A stretch of DNA of 9,537 bases. It comes from Alphaproteobacteria bacterium (GTDB taxonomy: Bacteria; Pseudomonadota; Alphaproteobacteria; Puniceispirillales; Puniceispirillaceae). A model generated the notes under the pieces. It saw only the letters and a list, made by a program, of their open reading frames with translations, was not told the origin of the DNA and ran no database searches. Positions 1 through 7,098 of the stretch are shown piece by piece (within the stretch, counting starts at the first letter, position 1; each line of letters starts with the position of its first letter). The translations under genes and the position numbers were made by a program. The stretch spans positions 1 to 9,537 of the forward strand of contig WTHY01000103.1 of assembly GCA_011522945.1 (NCBI GenBank), in the 5' to 3' direction.

Positions 1-71
1 CAATTAGGTAGGATTTAATATTGAATTCAGCTATATACTATTTGTGAATTTTACAGGACGGGACTTGCGAC

Positions 72-1139
72 ATGCAAAAATGGGGTTTAGGCGGACTAGA
101 CCAGCCTGATCAATATAAAGCGCCGCTTGAAATTGATGGCCAATCAGCTGAAACGCTTAATAATGTTCTGGCTAACATGGTACGCATAAGAGCTGCTGAG
201 CGACAGCTTGCAGAAGGTCGTCGCGAAGGTGTTATTGGCGGCCCTGTCCATCTGGGTATTGGCCAGGAAGCTGTTGCGGTGGGCGTCTCGCAACATCTCC
301 GTTCTTCGGACAGAGTATTTGGGGCGCATCGTTCACATAGTCATATTTTAGCGCTTGGTGCCGAGTTAAAGCCATTCTTTGCGGAGGTATTAGGCCGTGA
401 TACTGGCTTATCTCGTGGCATGGGCGGCTCGATGCATATGCAAGATAGGCAAAATGGTTTTTATGGGTCGGTGCCGATTGTTGCCGGCACTGTACCTTTG
501 GCCGTTGGCGCAGCATTAGCTGCAAAAATGGATGGAAACGGGGATGTGGCTGTTGCTTATTTAGGAGATGGTGCTGTCGAAGAAGGTGTCGTTCAGGAAT
601 CTCTAAATCTGGCTGCCGTTATGAATGTTCCAGTCATTTTTGTTGTCGAAAACAATCTCTTTGCAAGCCATATGCATATTAGCCTTAGGCAAAATCATGC
701 CTCTACGTGTCGTTTTGCTGATGCACATGGTCTGGAATACCAATTGGTCGACGGAAATGACATTGTTAAAGTCTCGGAGGCAGCCAACTCCATGATTGAC
801 GCCGCAAGACATACAGGGCGGCCTGGTTTCATAGAGGCTGTCACTTATCGTTGGTTAGGGCATGTAGATTGGCGTGAAGATATTGATGTGGGGGTAAGCC
901 GTTCGTCAGACGATATTATTGCTTGGAAAGGGCGCTGCCCTATAAAGCGTTTGAATGAGGCAATGGTGAAAGCTGGTATCTCGCAACAGGATGCGCTCAG
1001 CCACCTGGAAGAGGAAACAAAGAAAACCGTTGCAGGTGCATGGCATGCGGCATTGGGTGAACCTTATCCCGATAAGAGTGCAACTCTAGACCGTGTTTAT
1101 TCAGATAGTATATCTGATGAGGATCAGGCCCATGCATAA
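72..1139 (+). CDS. Thiamine-diphosphate E1 alpha subunit, 2-oxoacid dehydrogenase/acetoin dehydrogenase type
   Basis: This 355-residue protein is the alpha half of a heterotetrameric E1, which binds thiamine diphosphate and decarboxylates a 2-oxoacid or a related donor. The cofactor motif starts with GDG at residues 165-167 and closes with NN at 194-195, the usual spacing for the family. HLGIGQEAVAVG (60-71) and RGMGGSMHM (115-123) are also typical of E1 alpha. The loop near residue 260 reads R-W-L-G-H-V-D-W; the Arg and Gly-His are kept, but the Ser usual after Gly-His is Val265. The start is preceded by GGGA at 60-63, eight bases upstream. The stop overlaps the E1 beta start by 8 bases, so the two are translationally coupled. 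No lipoyl E2 or E3 gene lies in the window, and the genes downstream make polysaccharide precursors. The family is certain; the substrate is unknown, and classical pyruvate dehydrogenase is unlikely. Confidence 0.9.
   Translation: MQKWGLGGLDQPDQYKAPLEIDGQSAETLNNVLANMVRIRAAERQLAEGRREGVIGGPVHLGIGQEAVAVGVSQHLRSSDRVFGAHRSHSHILALGAELKPFFAEVLGRDTGLSRGMGGSMHMQDRQNGFYGSVPIVAGTVPLAVGAALAAKMDGNGDVAVAYLGDGAVEEGVVQESLNLAAVMNVPVIFVVENNLFASHMHISLRQNHASTCRFADAHGLEYQLVDGNDIVKVSEAANSMIDAARHTGRPGFIEAVTYRWLGHVDWREDIDVGVSRSSDDIIAWKGRCPIKRLNEAMVKAGISQQDALSHLEEETKKTVAGAWHAALGEPYPDKSATLDRVYSDSISDEDQAHA
1101..1117. repeat. Perfect 7-bp inverted repeat with 3-base spacer
   Basis: TCAGATA at 1101-1107 and its exact reverse complement TATCTGA at 1111-1117 are separated by GTA. 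The repeat lies in the last codons of E1 alpha, where it encodes Ser-Asp-Ser-Ile-Ser-Asp, and ends one base before the E1 beta ribosome-binding site at 1119-1122. As RNA it could form a small AU-rich hairpin. It may equally be a by-product of the Ser-Asp codon repeats. Confidence 0.4.
1119..1122 (+). promoter_or_regulatory. Ribosome-binding site deciding the E1 beta start
   Basis: GAGG lies nine bases upstream of ATG at 1132. The upstream in-frame ATGs at 1093 and 1117 have no comparable purine-rich element, and the family N-terminus aligns well from 1132. This supports 1132 as the real start. Confidence 0.6.
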
Positions 1140-2136
1140 ATATAATTACGGTACAGCATTACTAGCAGGATTTGACTGGCTGTTAACGCATCACCCAGAG
1201 GTCTTTGTGATAGGTCAGGGGCTTTGGAGTCCTTGGTATGTTGGCAATAGCATGACAGATCTCGATAAGAAGTTTGGGGTCTCCAGGATTATTGATACGC
1301 CGGTTTCAGAATCGGCAGTTACAGGGGCTGCGGTTGGTGCCGCACTCGCGGGCAAGAAGCCGATCGTCGTTCATCCGAGAATGGATTTTATGCTCTATGC
1401 CATGGATGCCATTGTGAATCAGGCTGCGAAATGGCGGCATATGATTGGCGGTCAGGCAGATGTCCCGTTGACAGTTCGCGGTATAATTAACCGTGGCGGT
1501 GAGCAAGGGGCGCAGCATTCGCAAGCTCTGCATAGTTGGTTTGCCCATATCCCTGGTTTGCGTGTTGTTATGCCTGCCTCAGTTGCAGATGCACGTGATT
1601 TGCTTGTTTCATCAGTTTTATCGTCTGACCCGGTGGTTTTCATTGATGATAGATGGCTATATGATTTAGAGGCGGAACTTCCTGATATTTCAGAGACGCT
1701 CCATCTGGCTGATCAAGGTCCTGCTATAAGACGGGGGGGTAATGATATCACGCTTATTGCAGCAGGGCACGCTGTTCGCCTAGCATTAGAGGCAGCTGAG
1801 AGACTTGCGGTGTATAACATCTCTGCAGAGGTTATTGATTTGCGAGTGATCGCGCCATTAAAGGCAGATACATTGCTGAAATCAGCAAAGAAAACAGGCC
1901 GTGTATTATGTATTGATGGCAGTTGGTCTACATGTGGATTTTCGTCAGAAGTTTTAGCGGTCTTGGCAGAATCATTGCCTGTGGGAACACTTCGTTCTGC
2001 GCCACAACGCCTCACATTGCCTGCAGCCCCCGCGCCAACTAGCCGTGTATTGGAAGCAGACTATTATCCCACATCAGAGGAGGTGGCACATGCCGCTAGT
2101 CGCATCATAAATGAAGAGGCAAACAAACAGTGCTAA
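1132..2136 (+). CDS. Thiamine-diphosphate E1 beta subunit, transketolase-like
   Basis: This 334-residue protein is the beta half of the E1 and pairs with the alpha subunit just upstream. Counting from ATG 1132, DTPVSE (55-60) carries the conserved glutamate (E60) that in this family activates the cofactor aminopyrimidine ring. AGAAVGAALAG-type pyrimidine-binding sequence follows as GAAVGAALAG (65-74), then MDF/MDAIVNQAAK (84-100) and GAQHSQ (126-131) with a conserved His129. The C-terminal half is the transketolase C-domain, including ITLIAAGHAV and VIDLRVIAPL. The GED/GEE motif common near residue 28 in pyruvate dehydrogenase beta reads GQG here. An open frame extends upstream to 1093, but the 1132 start is preferred because of its ribosome-binding site. 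The stop overlaps the GTG of the sugar transferase by 7 bases, which ties this enzyme to the polysaccharide operon. Confidence 0.9.
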   Translation: MHKYNYGTALLAGFDWLLTHHPEVFVIGQGLWSPWYVGNSMTDLDKKFGVSRIIDTPVSESAVTGAAVGAALAGKKPIVVHPRMDFMLYAMDAIVNQAAKWRHMIGGQADVPLTVRGIINRGGEQGAQHSQALHSWFAHIPGLRVVMPASVADARDLLVSSVLSSDPVVFIDDRWLYDLEAELPDISETLHLADQGPAIRRGGNDITLIAAGHAVRLALEAAERLAVYNISAEVIDLRVIAPLKADTLLKSAKKTGRVLCIDGSWSTCGFSSEVLAVLAESLPVGTLRSAPQRLTLPAAPAPTSRVLEADYYPTSEEVAHAASRIINEEANKQC

Positions 2137-2867
2137 AACGTATTTTTGATATTTTAGCCTCTAGCCTCGGCCTTCTGACAACAAGCCCAATATTACTCAT
2201 CTTCATGGTTCTTGTTTGGCGTCAAGACGGTCATTCTCCATTTTATGTAGCGCCGCGTGTTGGTAGAGGTGAACGTCTCTTTCCCATGATAAAATTACGT
2301 TCAATGATTAAAAATGCTGATAAAACAGGCGTTGACTCAACAAGTGCAAGTGATGGACGCATCACGCGTATCGGGCATCTTATTCGCAAGTTTAAGTTGG
2401 ATGAGCTCACACAATTGATGAATGTTCTGGTAGGGCACATGTCACTTGTTGGGCCGCGTCCAAATGTGTTTCGTGAAACAGAATTATATACTGTCGAAGA
2501 AAAGCAGCTACTGACAATACGACCAGGCATTACAGACTTTGCTTCTATTGTTTTTTCAGATGAGGCTGACATATTGACTGATAAGGCGGATCCAGATCTT
2601 GCTTATAATCAGATCATAAGGCCAGGAAAGTCTCGGCTTGGTTTATTTTATGTCGAAAACCGTAATTTCTTGATGGATTTGCAACTCATTCTATTGACTA
2701 TTCTTACTATTGTGTCACGCGAACGAGCTTTACGCGCAACCTCATCACTACTGAAACGCAGTGGCGCTGACGAAAATCTCGTGAAGCTTGCTCTAAGGGA
2801 TGGTCCGCTACTTCCAGACGCCCCGCCAGGAGCAAAAGAAATCGTGCAAAATCGCATGGGTGTATAA
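2130..2867 (+). CDS. Undecaprenyl-phosphate sugar-phosphate transferase (PglC/WcaJ-type initiating enzyme)
   Basis: This 245-residue protein should move a sugar phosphate from a UDP-sugar to undecaprenyl phosphate at the inner membrane, the first step of building a repeat unit. It opens with KRIFDILASSLGLL (3-16), the typical start of the bacterial sugar transferase domain, and a single hydrophobic segment (about 8-30) like the re-entrant helix of PglC. KLRSM (55-59), the catalytic Asp-Glu pair (D91-E92, in KLDELTQL) and MSLVGPRP (104-111) are all present. It lacks the multi-span N-terminus of WcaJ/WbaP, so it is the small PglC-like form with about 40 extra C-terminal residues. The start is GTG, supported by AGAGG at 2115-2119, ten bases upstream. 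Translation is probably coupled to E1 beta. Which sugar it transfers cannot be read from the sequence; a HexNAc made by the next genes is likely. Confidence 0.92.
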   Translation: MLKRIFDILASSLGLLTTSPILLIFMVLVWRQDGHSPFYVAPRVGRGERLFPMIKLRSMIKNADKTGVDSTSASDGRITRIGHLIRKFKLDELTQLMNVLVGHMSLVGPRPNVFRETELYTVEEKQLLTIRPGITDFASIVFSDEADILTDKADPDLAYNQIIRPGKSRLGLFYVENRNFLMDLQLILLTILTIVSRERALRATSSLLKRSGADENLVKLALRDGPLLPDAPPGAKEIVQNRMGV

Positions 2868-2914
2868 TGGAGTATATCATTCTGCTTACGGATTTTAGTA
2901 TTTTATATGGATAG
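2867..2914 (+). other. Possible 15-codon coupling mini-ORF between the transferase and dehydratase genes
   Basis: An ATG at 2867 shares its A with the TAA stop of the sugar transferase (TAATG). It opens a 15-codon frame ending in TAG at 2912-2914, inside the first codons of the dehydratase gene (ATG at 2907). It therefore spans the whole gap and overlaps both neighbours. The dehydratase gene itself has only a weak ribosome-binding site, so a terminating ribosome could be what starts it. A frame this short can arise by chance. Confidence 0.2.
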
Positions 2915-4766
2915 GCGCGGTTTTACCCATTTTGCGGAGACACAGCCGCGAACGGTTAAAGAAATGATAGTGCTTATAGGCGATATCATTCTGGCGTTAG
3001 CAGCTATGTGGCTTGCCTATACATTAAGGCTGGAGCAATGGCATGTTCCGAATAGCATGCAAGCTGTAAGTTACGGTCTTGCTGTGGGTATATTTGTTCC
3101 CATATTCCTTGCCACCCGGCAGTATCGTGTCGTTTTCCGATATGTCTCTGTAAGTATGCTGCAAAATCTGGCTGTTGCGGTTGTAATTTATTCAGGTCTT
3201 TTTACATTTACGTTATCTGTCGTCGTTATAGATACAGTGCCCCGTTCTGTTGGTTTGTTGCAGCCGGTTATTTTCCTTATTCTGATTAGCTCAAGTCGTA
3301 TCTTTATTGGAGCTTGGCTGAATCACTCTGCTCAGCTATCTACTGAGCGAAGATGTTTGATTTACGGGGCTGGCGCGGCAGGGTCCCAGCTAGCCTCTGC
3401 CTTGAATGTCATTGGCAATGACACTGTAGTAGGATTTTTAGATGATGATTTAGCCAAGCAGTCTCGTCGATTGCTAAATCTTCAGGTCCATGCGCCGTCA
3501 GATTTATCAAAGCTGGCGAAGAAACATGATATTACGGACATATTATTGGCCTTGCCAAGTGTTGGCATTGTTCGCCGCCGTGAAATTATTGAGGATCTCA
3601 GTAAATTTCAGGTTAGGGTCAGTACTATGCCTGGTCTAGGAGACTTGGTGGCAAATAGAGGCGAGCTTATCGATACGGCACCTTTATCGTTGGATGACAT
3701 CCTACCGAGAGAAGCAGTAGACAGAAACATTACTCTGTCGTCAGTAAAAGGCAAGTCAGTGCTTGTCACTGGCGCCGGCGGCTCCATTGGCTCTGAAATT
3801 TGTCGACAACTCCTGACACAGGGACTAGTGCAGCTTATATTGTTGGATCATTCTGAGTTTAATCTTTATCAGATTGATGCTGAAATTAGGCAGCGCATTG
3901 AACATGATGGCATAGCAATAAATATTGTCACCATTCTTGCTGATATCCGTAATGCGGATCGTATGCAAAATCTATTTCGAAATTTACAGCCGAATATTGT
4001 GTTTCATGCAGCAGCTTACAAGCACGTGCCGTTGGTTGAAGCTAACCCAGGTGAGGCGATAAGTAATAATTTTCTAGGCACGCAACAAGTGGCAGATCTT
4101 GCAATTGAATATAAAGCTGAGAGGTTCATCCTTATATCGACTGACAAGGCTGTTCGCCCAACTAACGTGATGGGCGCAAGTAAAAGACTTGCTGAATTAA
4201 TAGTGCAATCAAGTGCAGCGCTTAAGACAGACACAATTTTCGCTATGGTCCGGTTTGGAAATGTCATTGGGTCATCAGGGTCCGCTATTCCTCTATTTCA
4301 GCGTCAAATTGCGCGTGGTGGGCCTGTGACAGTTACAGATCCCGAAGTCACAAGGTATTTTATGTCTATACCTGAGGCAGTCACCCTTGTCCTGGAGGCA
4401 GGGGAAATGGCTCGTGGTGGTGAAATGTTTGTTTTAGATATGGGAGAGCCAATCAAAATCGTAGATCTTGTAAGGCGTATGATTAGTCTCTCAGGTCGAC
4501 AAGAAAAATCAGTGTTAAACCCATTTGGAGATATTGAAATCGCCTATATTGGTTTGCGACCAGGTGAAAAGATGTATGAAGAATTAGTTCTCGGTGCAAA
4601 TTTAACCCAAACAGCTAGCCCGCGAATATCGATGGCACAAGAAGCGTTTCTTGATAAAGAAATCCTTGAGGGACATCAGGCAGTCCTAAAGAATGCTATG
4701 CGCACTGGCGATGCTGAGGGTATAAAAACCGAATTATCTGCCATGAATATCTTAGTACAAAATTGA
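2907..4766 (+). CDS. Membrane-anchored UDP-HexNAc 4,6-dehydratase (WbpM/PglF/CapD/FlaA1-type)
   Basis: This 619-residue protein should turn UDP-GlcNAc into UDP-4-keto-6-deoxy-HexNAc, the precursor of sugars such as QuiNAc, FucNAc or bacillosamine. The N-terminus has about four membrane spans (near 20-41, 51-70, 86-107 and 116-136). A first nucleotide-binding fold follows with GAGAAGS (154-160). The catalytic short-chain dehydrogenase domain begins with VTGAGGSIGSE (287-297). The catalytic region has TDK at 412-414 and VMGASK (421-426), where Met422 replaces the usual Tyr of YxxxK and Lys426 is kept. That Met swap is typical of the large WbpM/PglF dehydratases. RPGEKMYEEL near the C-terminus is also a family motif. 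Length matches the large form (about 600-660). It starts 39 bases after the transferase and ends 12 bases before the next gene, so it sits in the same operon. The exact stereochemistry of the product is not certain. Confidence 0.93.
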   Translation: MDRRGFTHFAETQPRTVKEMIVLIGDIILALAAMWLAYTLRLEQWHVPNSMQAVSYGLAVGIFVPIFLATRQYRVVFRYVSVSMLQNLAVAVVIYSGLFTFTLSVVVIDTVPRSVGLLQPVIFLILISSSRIFIGAWLNHSAQLSTERRCLIYGAGAAGSQLASALNVIGNDTVVGFLDDDLAKQSRRLLNLQVHAPSDLSKLAKKHDITDILLALPSVGIVRRREIIEDLSKFQVRVSTMPGLGDLVANRGELIDTAPLSLDDILPREAVDRNITLSSVKGKSVLVTGAGGSIGSEICRQLLTQGLVQLILLDHSEFNLYQIDAEIRQRIEHDGIAINIVTILADIRNADRMQNLFRNLQPNIVFHAAAYKHVPLVEANPGEAISNNFLGTQQVADLAIEYKAERFILISTDKAVRPTNVMGASKRLAELIVQSSAALKTDTIFAMVRFGNVIGSSGSAIPLFQRQIARGGPVTVTDPEVTRYFMSIPEAVTLVLEAGEMARGGEMFVLDMGEPIKIVDLVRRMISLSGRQEKSVLNPFGDIEIAYIGLRPGEKMYEELVLGANLTQTASPRISMAQEAFLDKEILEGHQAVLKNAMRTGDAEGIKTELSAMNILVQN

Positions 4767-4778
4767 AAGGCAAATAGA

Positions 4779-6053
4779 GTGAAAAAGACTATTGCGATAA
4801 TTGGATTAGGATATGTGGGTTTGCCACTAGCTCTTGCCTTTGCAAAAAAATATCAAGTTATCGGATTTGATATCAACTCAGATCGTATTGCTGAGCTAAA
4901 GGCAGGCATTGATACAACGCGTGAGACAACCACTGAGTCATTGCAGGCGGCACATAATCTCGAGCTCACATCTGATACGTCAGAATTATCAAAAGCGCAG
5001 ATTTACATCATCACAGTCCCAACCCCAGTAGATGAGACTAATCAGCCAGATATGGCTCCTCTATTATCTGCAAGTAAATTAGTTGGATCCGTATTAGGGA
5101 TTGGAGATATTGTTGTTTATGAATCTACAGTCTACCCAGGGGCAACTGAGGAGATTTGTGTGCCAGAGCTTGAAGCTTATTCTGGGCTCTCATTTAATGA
5201 AGATTTTTTCTGTGGTTACAGTCCCGAGCGCATAAACCCTGGTGATAAAACACATAGGTTAGAGACGATTATAAAGGTGACTAGTGGCAGCACAGATGCA
5301 ATCGCTGATGAGATTGATGCTCTGTACAGCAATGTTATTACAGCAGGCACTCATAAAGCGAGTTCTATAGCTGTGGCGGAGGCAGCAAAGGTCATTGAAA
5401 ATACCCAGCGCGACATTAATATCGCTTTAATGAATGAATTAAGCCTAATTTTCAATAGAATGGGGCTAGACACAATAGAGGTGCTTGAAGCAGCAGGCAC
5501 AAAATGGAATTTTTTACCATTTCGACCAGGCCTTGTTGGTGGGCATTGTATAGGTGTTGATCCTTATTATTTGACCCATAAGGCGCAAGCCTTGGGCTAT
5601 CACCCGGAAATGATTTTGGCTGGGCGCTCGATTAATGATTCCATGGCTGTTCATGTGGCTGATGAAACAATAAAAGAGATGCTACGCAGAGATCTTCCTG
5701 TGAAAGGTGGTCGTGTTTTGGTTCTGGGTTTAACATTTAAGGAAAACTGTCCAGACCTAAGAAATTCAAAAGTGTTTGATGTAGTTAAGACATTGCAGTC
5801 TTACGGCGCAGAGATAGACCTTCATGACTCTGAAGCTGACCTAGAAGAGGCAGAGCAAAAATATGGGCAACCGTTACTTCGGAATTTAGGAGAGGATGAA
5901 CAGGGTCTTTATGATGCGGTTATTCTCGCCGTTCCCCATAAAAGCTATCAAGACTTATCAGTTGAGGGTGTTAAAAGCTTAGGGCATAGAAATGCTGTTA
6001 TCTTTGATATTAAGGGGTGCCTTGGAAATATTGATGATGTTTTGAGACTCTAA
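4779..6053 (+). CDS. tviB: UDP-N-acetylhexosamine 6-dehydrogenase (TviB/WbpO/VipA-like)
   Basis: This 424-residue cytoplasmic enzyme should oxidise C6 of UDP-GlcNAc or UDP-GalNAc twice with NAD, giving the uronic acid used in surface polysaccharides. It has the N-terminal NAD fold with GLGYVGLPLA (9-18), then TVPTPVD (79-85), ESTVYPG (115-121) and GYSPERINPGDK (146-157). EAAKVIENTQRD (201-212) has conserved Lys204. GGHCIGVDPYY (254-264) has the catalytic cysteine C257, and GLTFKENCPDLRNS lies in the C-terminal domain. The run from EAAKVIENTQ to DPYYLTHK closely matches TviB of the Vi antigen pathway as I remember it, which points to a HexNAc rather than glucose substrate. The start is GTG with AAAGG at 4766-4770, eight bases upstream, overlapping the previous stop. 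It is the last gene of the polysaccharide group. Choice between GlcNAc and GalNAc is unresolved. Confidence 0.92.
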   Translation: MKKTIAIIGLGYVGLPLALAFAKKYQVIGFDINSDRIAELKAGIDTTRETTTESLQAAHNLELTSDTSELSKAQIYIITVPTPVDETNQPDMAPLLSASKLVGSVLGIGDIVVYESTVYPGATEEICVPELEAYSGLSFNEDFFCGYSPERINPGDKTHRLETIIKVTSGSTDAIADEIDALYSNVITAGTHKASSIAVAEAAKVIENTQRDINIALMNELSLIFNRMGLDTIEVLEAAGTKWNFLPFRPGLVGGHCIGVDPYYLTHKAQALGYHPEMILAGRSINDSMAVHVADETIKEMLRRDLPVKGGRVLVLGLTFKENCPDLRNSKVFDVVKTLQSYGAEIDLHDSEADLEEAEQKYGQPLLRNLGEDEQGLYDAVILAVPHKSYQDLSVEGVKSLGHRNAVIFDIKGCLGNIDDVLRL

Positions 6054-6056
6054 ATT

Positions 6057-6106
6057 GCCTGACAGCAAAAATGGATTTGATACATTAATAATTTTTGAAA
6101 TCAGGC
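6057..6106. repeat. Long imperfect inverted repeat between the polysaccharide operon and the dehydratase gene
   Basis: Two arms, 6057-6072 and 6091-6106, pair at GCCTGA/TCAGGC (outer) and CAAAAAT/ATTTTTG (inner). A symmetric 3-by-3 mismatch separates them and an 18-base AT-rich loop closes the structure. It begins four bases after the dehydrogenase stop codon. No T-run follows the right arm on the + strand (it reads TAACTTGAC), so it is not a standard intrinsic terminator. It could be a 3' mRNA-stabilising hairpin, a Rho-linked end, or an operator for the next gene. Confidence 0.5.
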
Positions 6107-6132
6107 TAACTTGACAAAGAGGCAGGATATAA

Positions 6133-7047
6133 ATGCAACGTGCTTATACTGGTATTTGGCCTGTTGCGCCGACTCCGTTTCATGAGGATGGCCGCATTGA
6201 TACAGATGGTATGAAACGTGTCTTAGATTGTCTGATTGATCAGGGCGCTGATGGTATTTGTATCCTAGCTAATTTTTCGGAGCAGTTTTTGCTCTCAGAT
6301 GAAGAACGTGAAACTCTAGCAAAACTATCAGTTGAGCATATTGCGGGCCGTGTGCCTGTAATTGTCACGATCAGTCATTATGCAACTAGAATTGCTGTCG
6401 AGCGGGCACGCTTTGCCAAGGCGCTTGGTGCTGACATTGTCATGATGATGCCACCCTATCACGGCGCCTTGCTAAAAGGGACCGCTGAGCAAACATTCGA
6501 GCAATTTGCAGCTGTGGGCGAGGTAGGCATTCCTATCATGGTTCAAGATGCACCCTTATCTGGGGTGGAGCTCCCGGTGCCTCTTCTTGTGCGTATGGCA
6601 GAAGAGATAGATATGGTAAAGCTCTTCAAAATTGAGTGTCCAAGAGCTGCCAATAAGATCCGTGATTTGATAGCAGCCGGTGGCGATGTCATTGAGGCGC
6701 CATTTGATGGCGAAGAAGCTATCACCCTTTTGGCTGATTTAGATGCTGGGGCAACAGGGTCTATGACATCAGGCATGATTGTTGATCAAATCAAGCCTGT
6801 GATCACACAGCATCTGGCAGGTCAGATTGACGCGGCGACTGAAGCTTATGGCCGTGTGGCTATGGCCATAAATCACGAAAATAGACAATGTGGCTGGCAA
6901 TCCTGTAAAGCAGCCATGGTTGAGGGTGGCGTGATAGCATCAGAGGCATGCCGGCATCCGATTAAGCCTTTACATCCTGCAATCAGGGCGCGGCTTTTAG
7001 ACTTATTGGCACCGCTAGACCCACTTGTATTGCGCTGGGGTAAATAA
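6133..7047 (+). CDS. DHDPS/NAL-superfamily lyase, probably L-2-keto-3-deoxyarabonate dehydratase-like
   Basis: This 304-residue protein has the length and (beta/alpha)8 layout of the DapA/NanA family, which form a Schiff base between a lysine and a 2-oxoacid. Lys166 in LFKIEC sits where the Schiff-base lysine is expected. The active-site Tyr of DapA (in YNxP) is replaced: the stretch reads VQDAP (137-141), with Gln138 at the Tyr position. ILANFSEQF (44-52), MMPPYHGA (105-112), INHENRQ and the ending LDPLVLRWGK match, from memory, the Azospirillum-type L-2-keto-3-deoxyarabonate dehydratase, which makes 2-oxoglutarate semialdehyde in non-phosphorylative pentose breakdown. The start has AGGA at 6124-6127. 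An 79-base spacer separates it from the polysaccharide genes and it converges with the transport operon, so its partner genes are not visible. True dihydrodipicolinate synthase is unlikely; another sugar-acid lyase is possible. Confidence 0.75.
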   Translation: MQRAYTGIWPVAPTPFHEDGRIDTDGMKRVLDCLIDQGADGICILANFSEQFLLSDEERETLAKLSVEHIAGRVPVIVTISHYATRIAVERARFAKALGADIVMMMPPYHGALLKGTAEQTFEQFAAVGEVGIPIMVQDAPLSGVELPVPLLVRMAEEIDMVKLFKIECPRAANKIRDLIAAGGDVIEAPFDGEEAITLLADLDAGATGSMTSGMIVDQIKPVITQHLAGQIDAATEAYGRVAMAINHENRQCGWQSCKAAMVEGGVIASEACRHPIKPLHPAIRARLLDLLAPLDPLVLRWGK

Positions 7048-7098
7048 CCAGCCCTTAACGCTGAGATATATGCAGAATGCTAGCTCCTGAGGGATGCA

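Noticed and set aside
1..71. Possible promoter (TATACT at 34-39) and small dyad TGTGAA/TTTACA at 43-55, or the tail of an upstream gene
   Set aside because: No -35 element sits at a proper distance, the dyad is imperfect, and all three + frames stop within the first 18 bases, leaving nothing to identify. The AT-rich stretch could still contain a promoter.
1093..1131. Longer E1 beta start at 1093 or 1117
   Set aside because: Neither ATG has a ribosome-binding site, and the extra residues are not part of the E1 beta family N-terminus.
72..2136. Reading the E1 genes as an acetoin dehydrogenase (acoAB) or pyruvate dehydrogenase operon
   Set aside because: No lipoyl E2, E3 or regulator gene is visible, and the downstream coupled gene is a sugar transferase. 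A specific gene symbol would overstate the evidence.
2243..2572. 109-codon open frame on the - strand inside the sugar transferase
   Set aside because: It is fully covered by a well-supported gene, has a low-complexity composition and no recognisable domain.
6111..6133. TTGACA followed by TATAAA just before the dehydratase gene, resembling a sigma-70 promoter
   Set aside because: The two hexamers are only about 11 bases apart, and the -10-like sequence runs into the start codon, so it cannot work as a normal promoter for a leadered mRNA.
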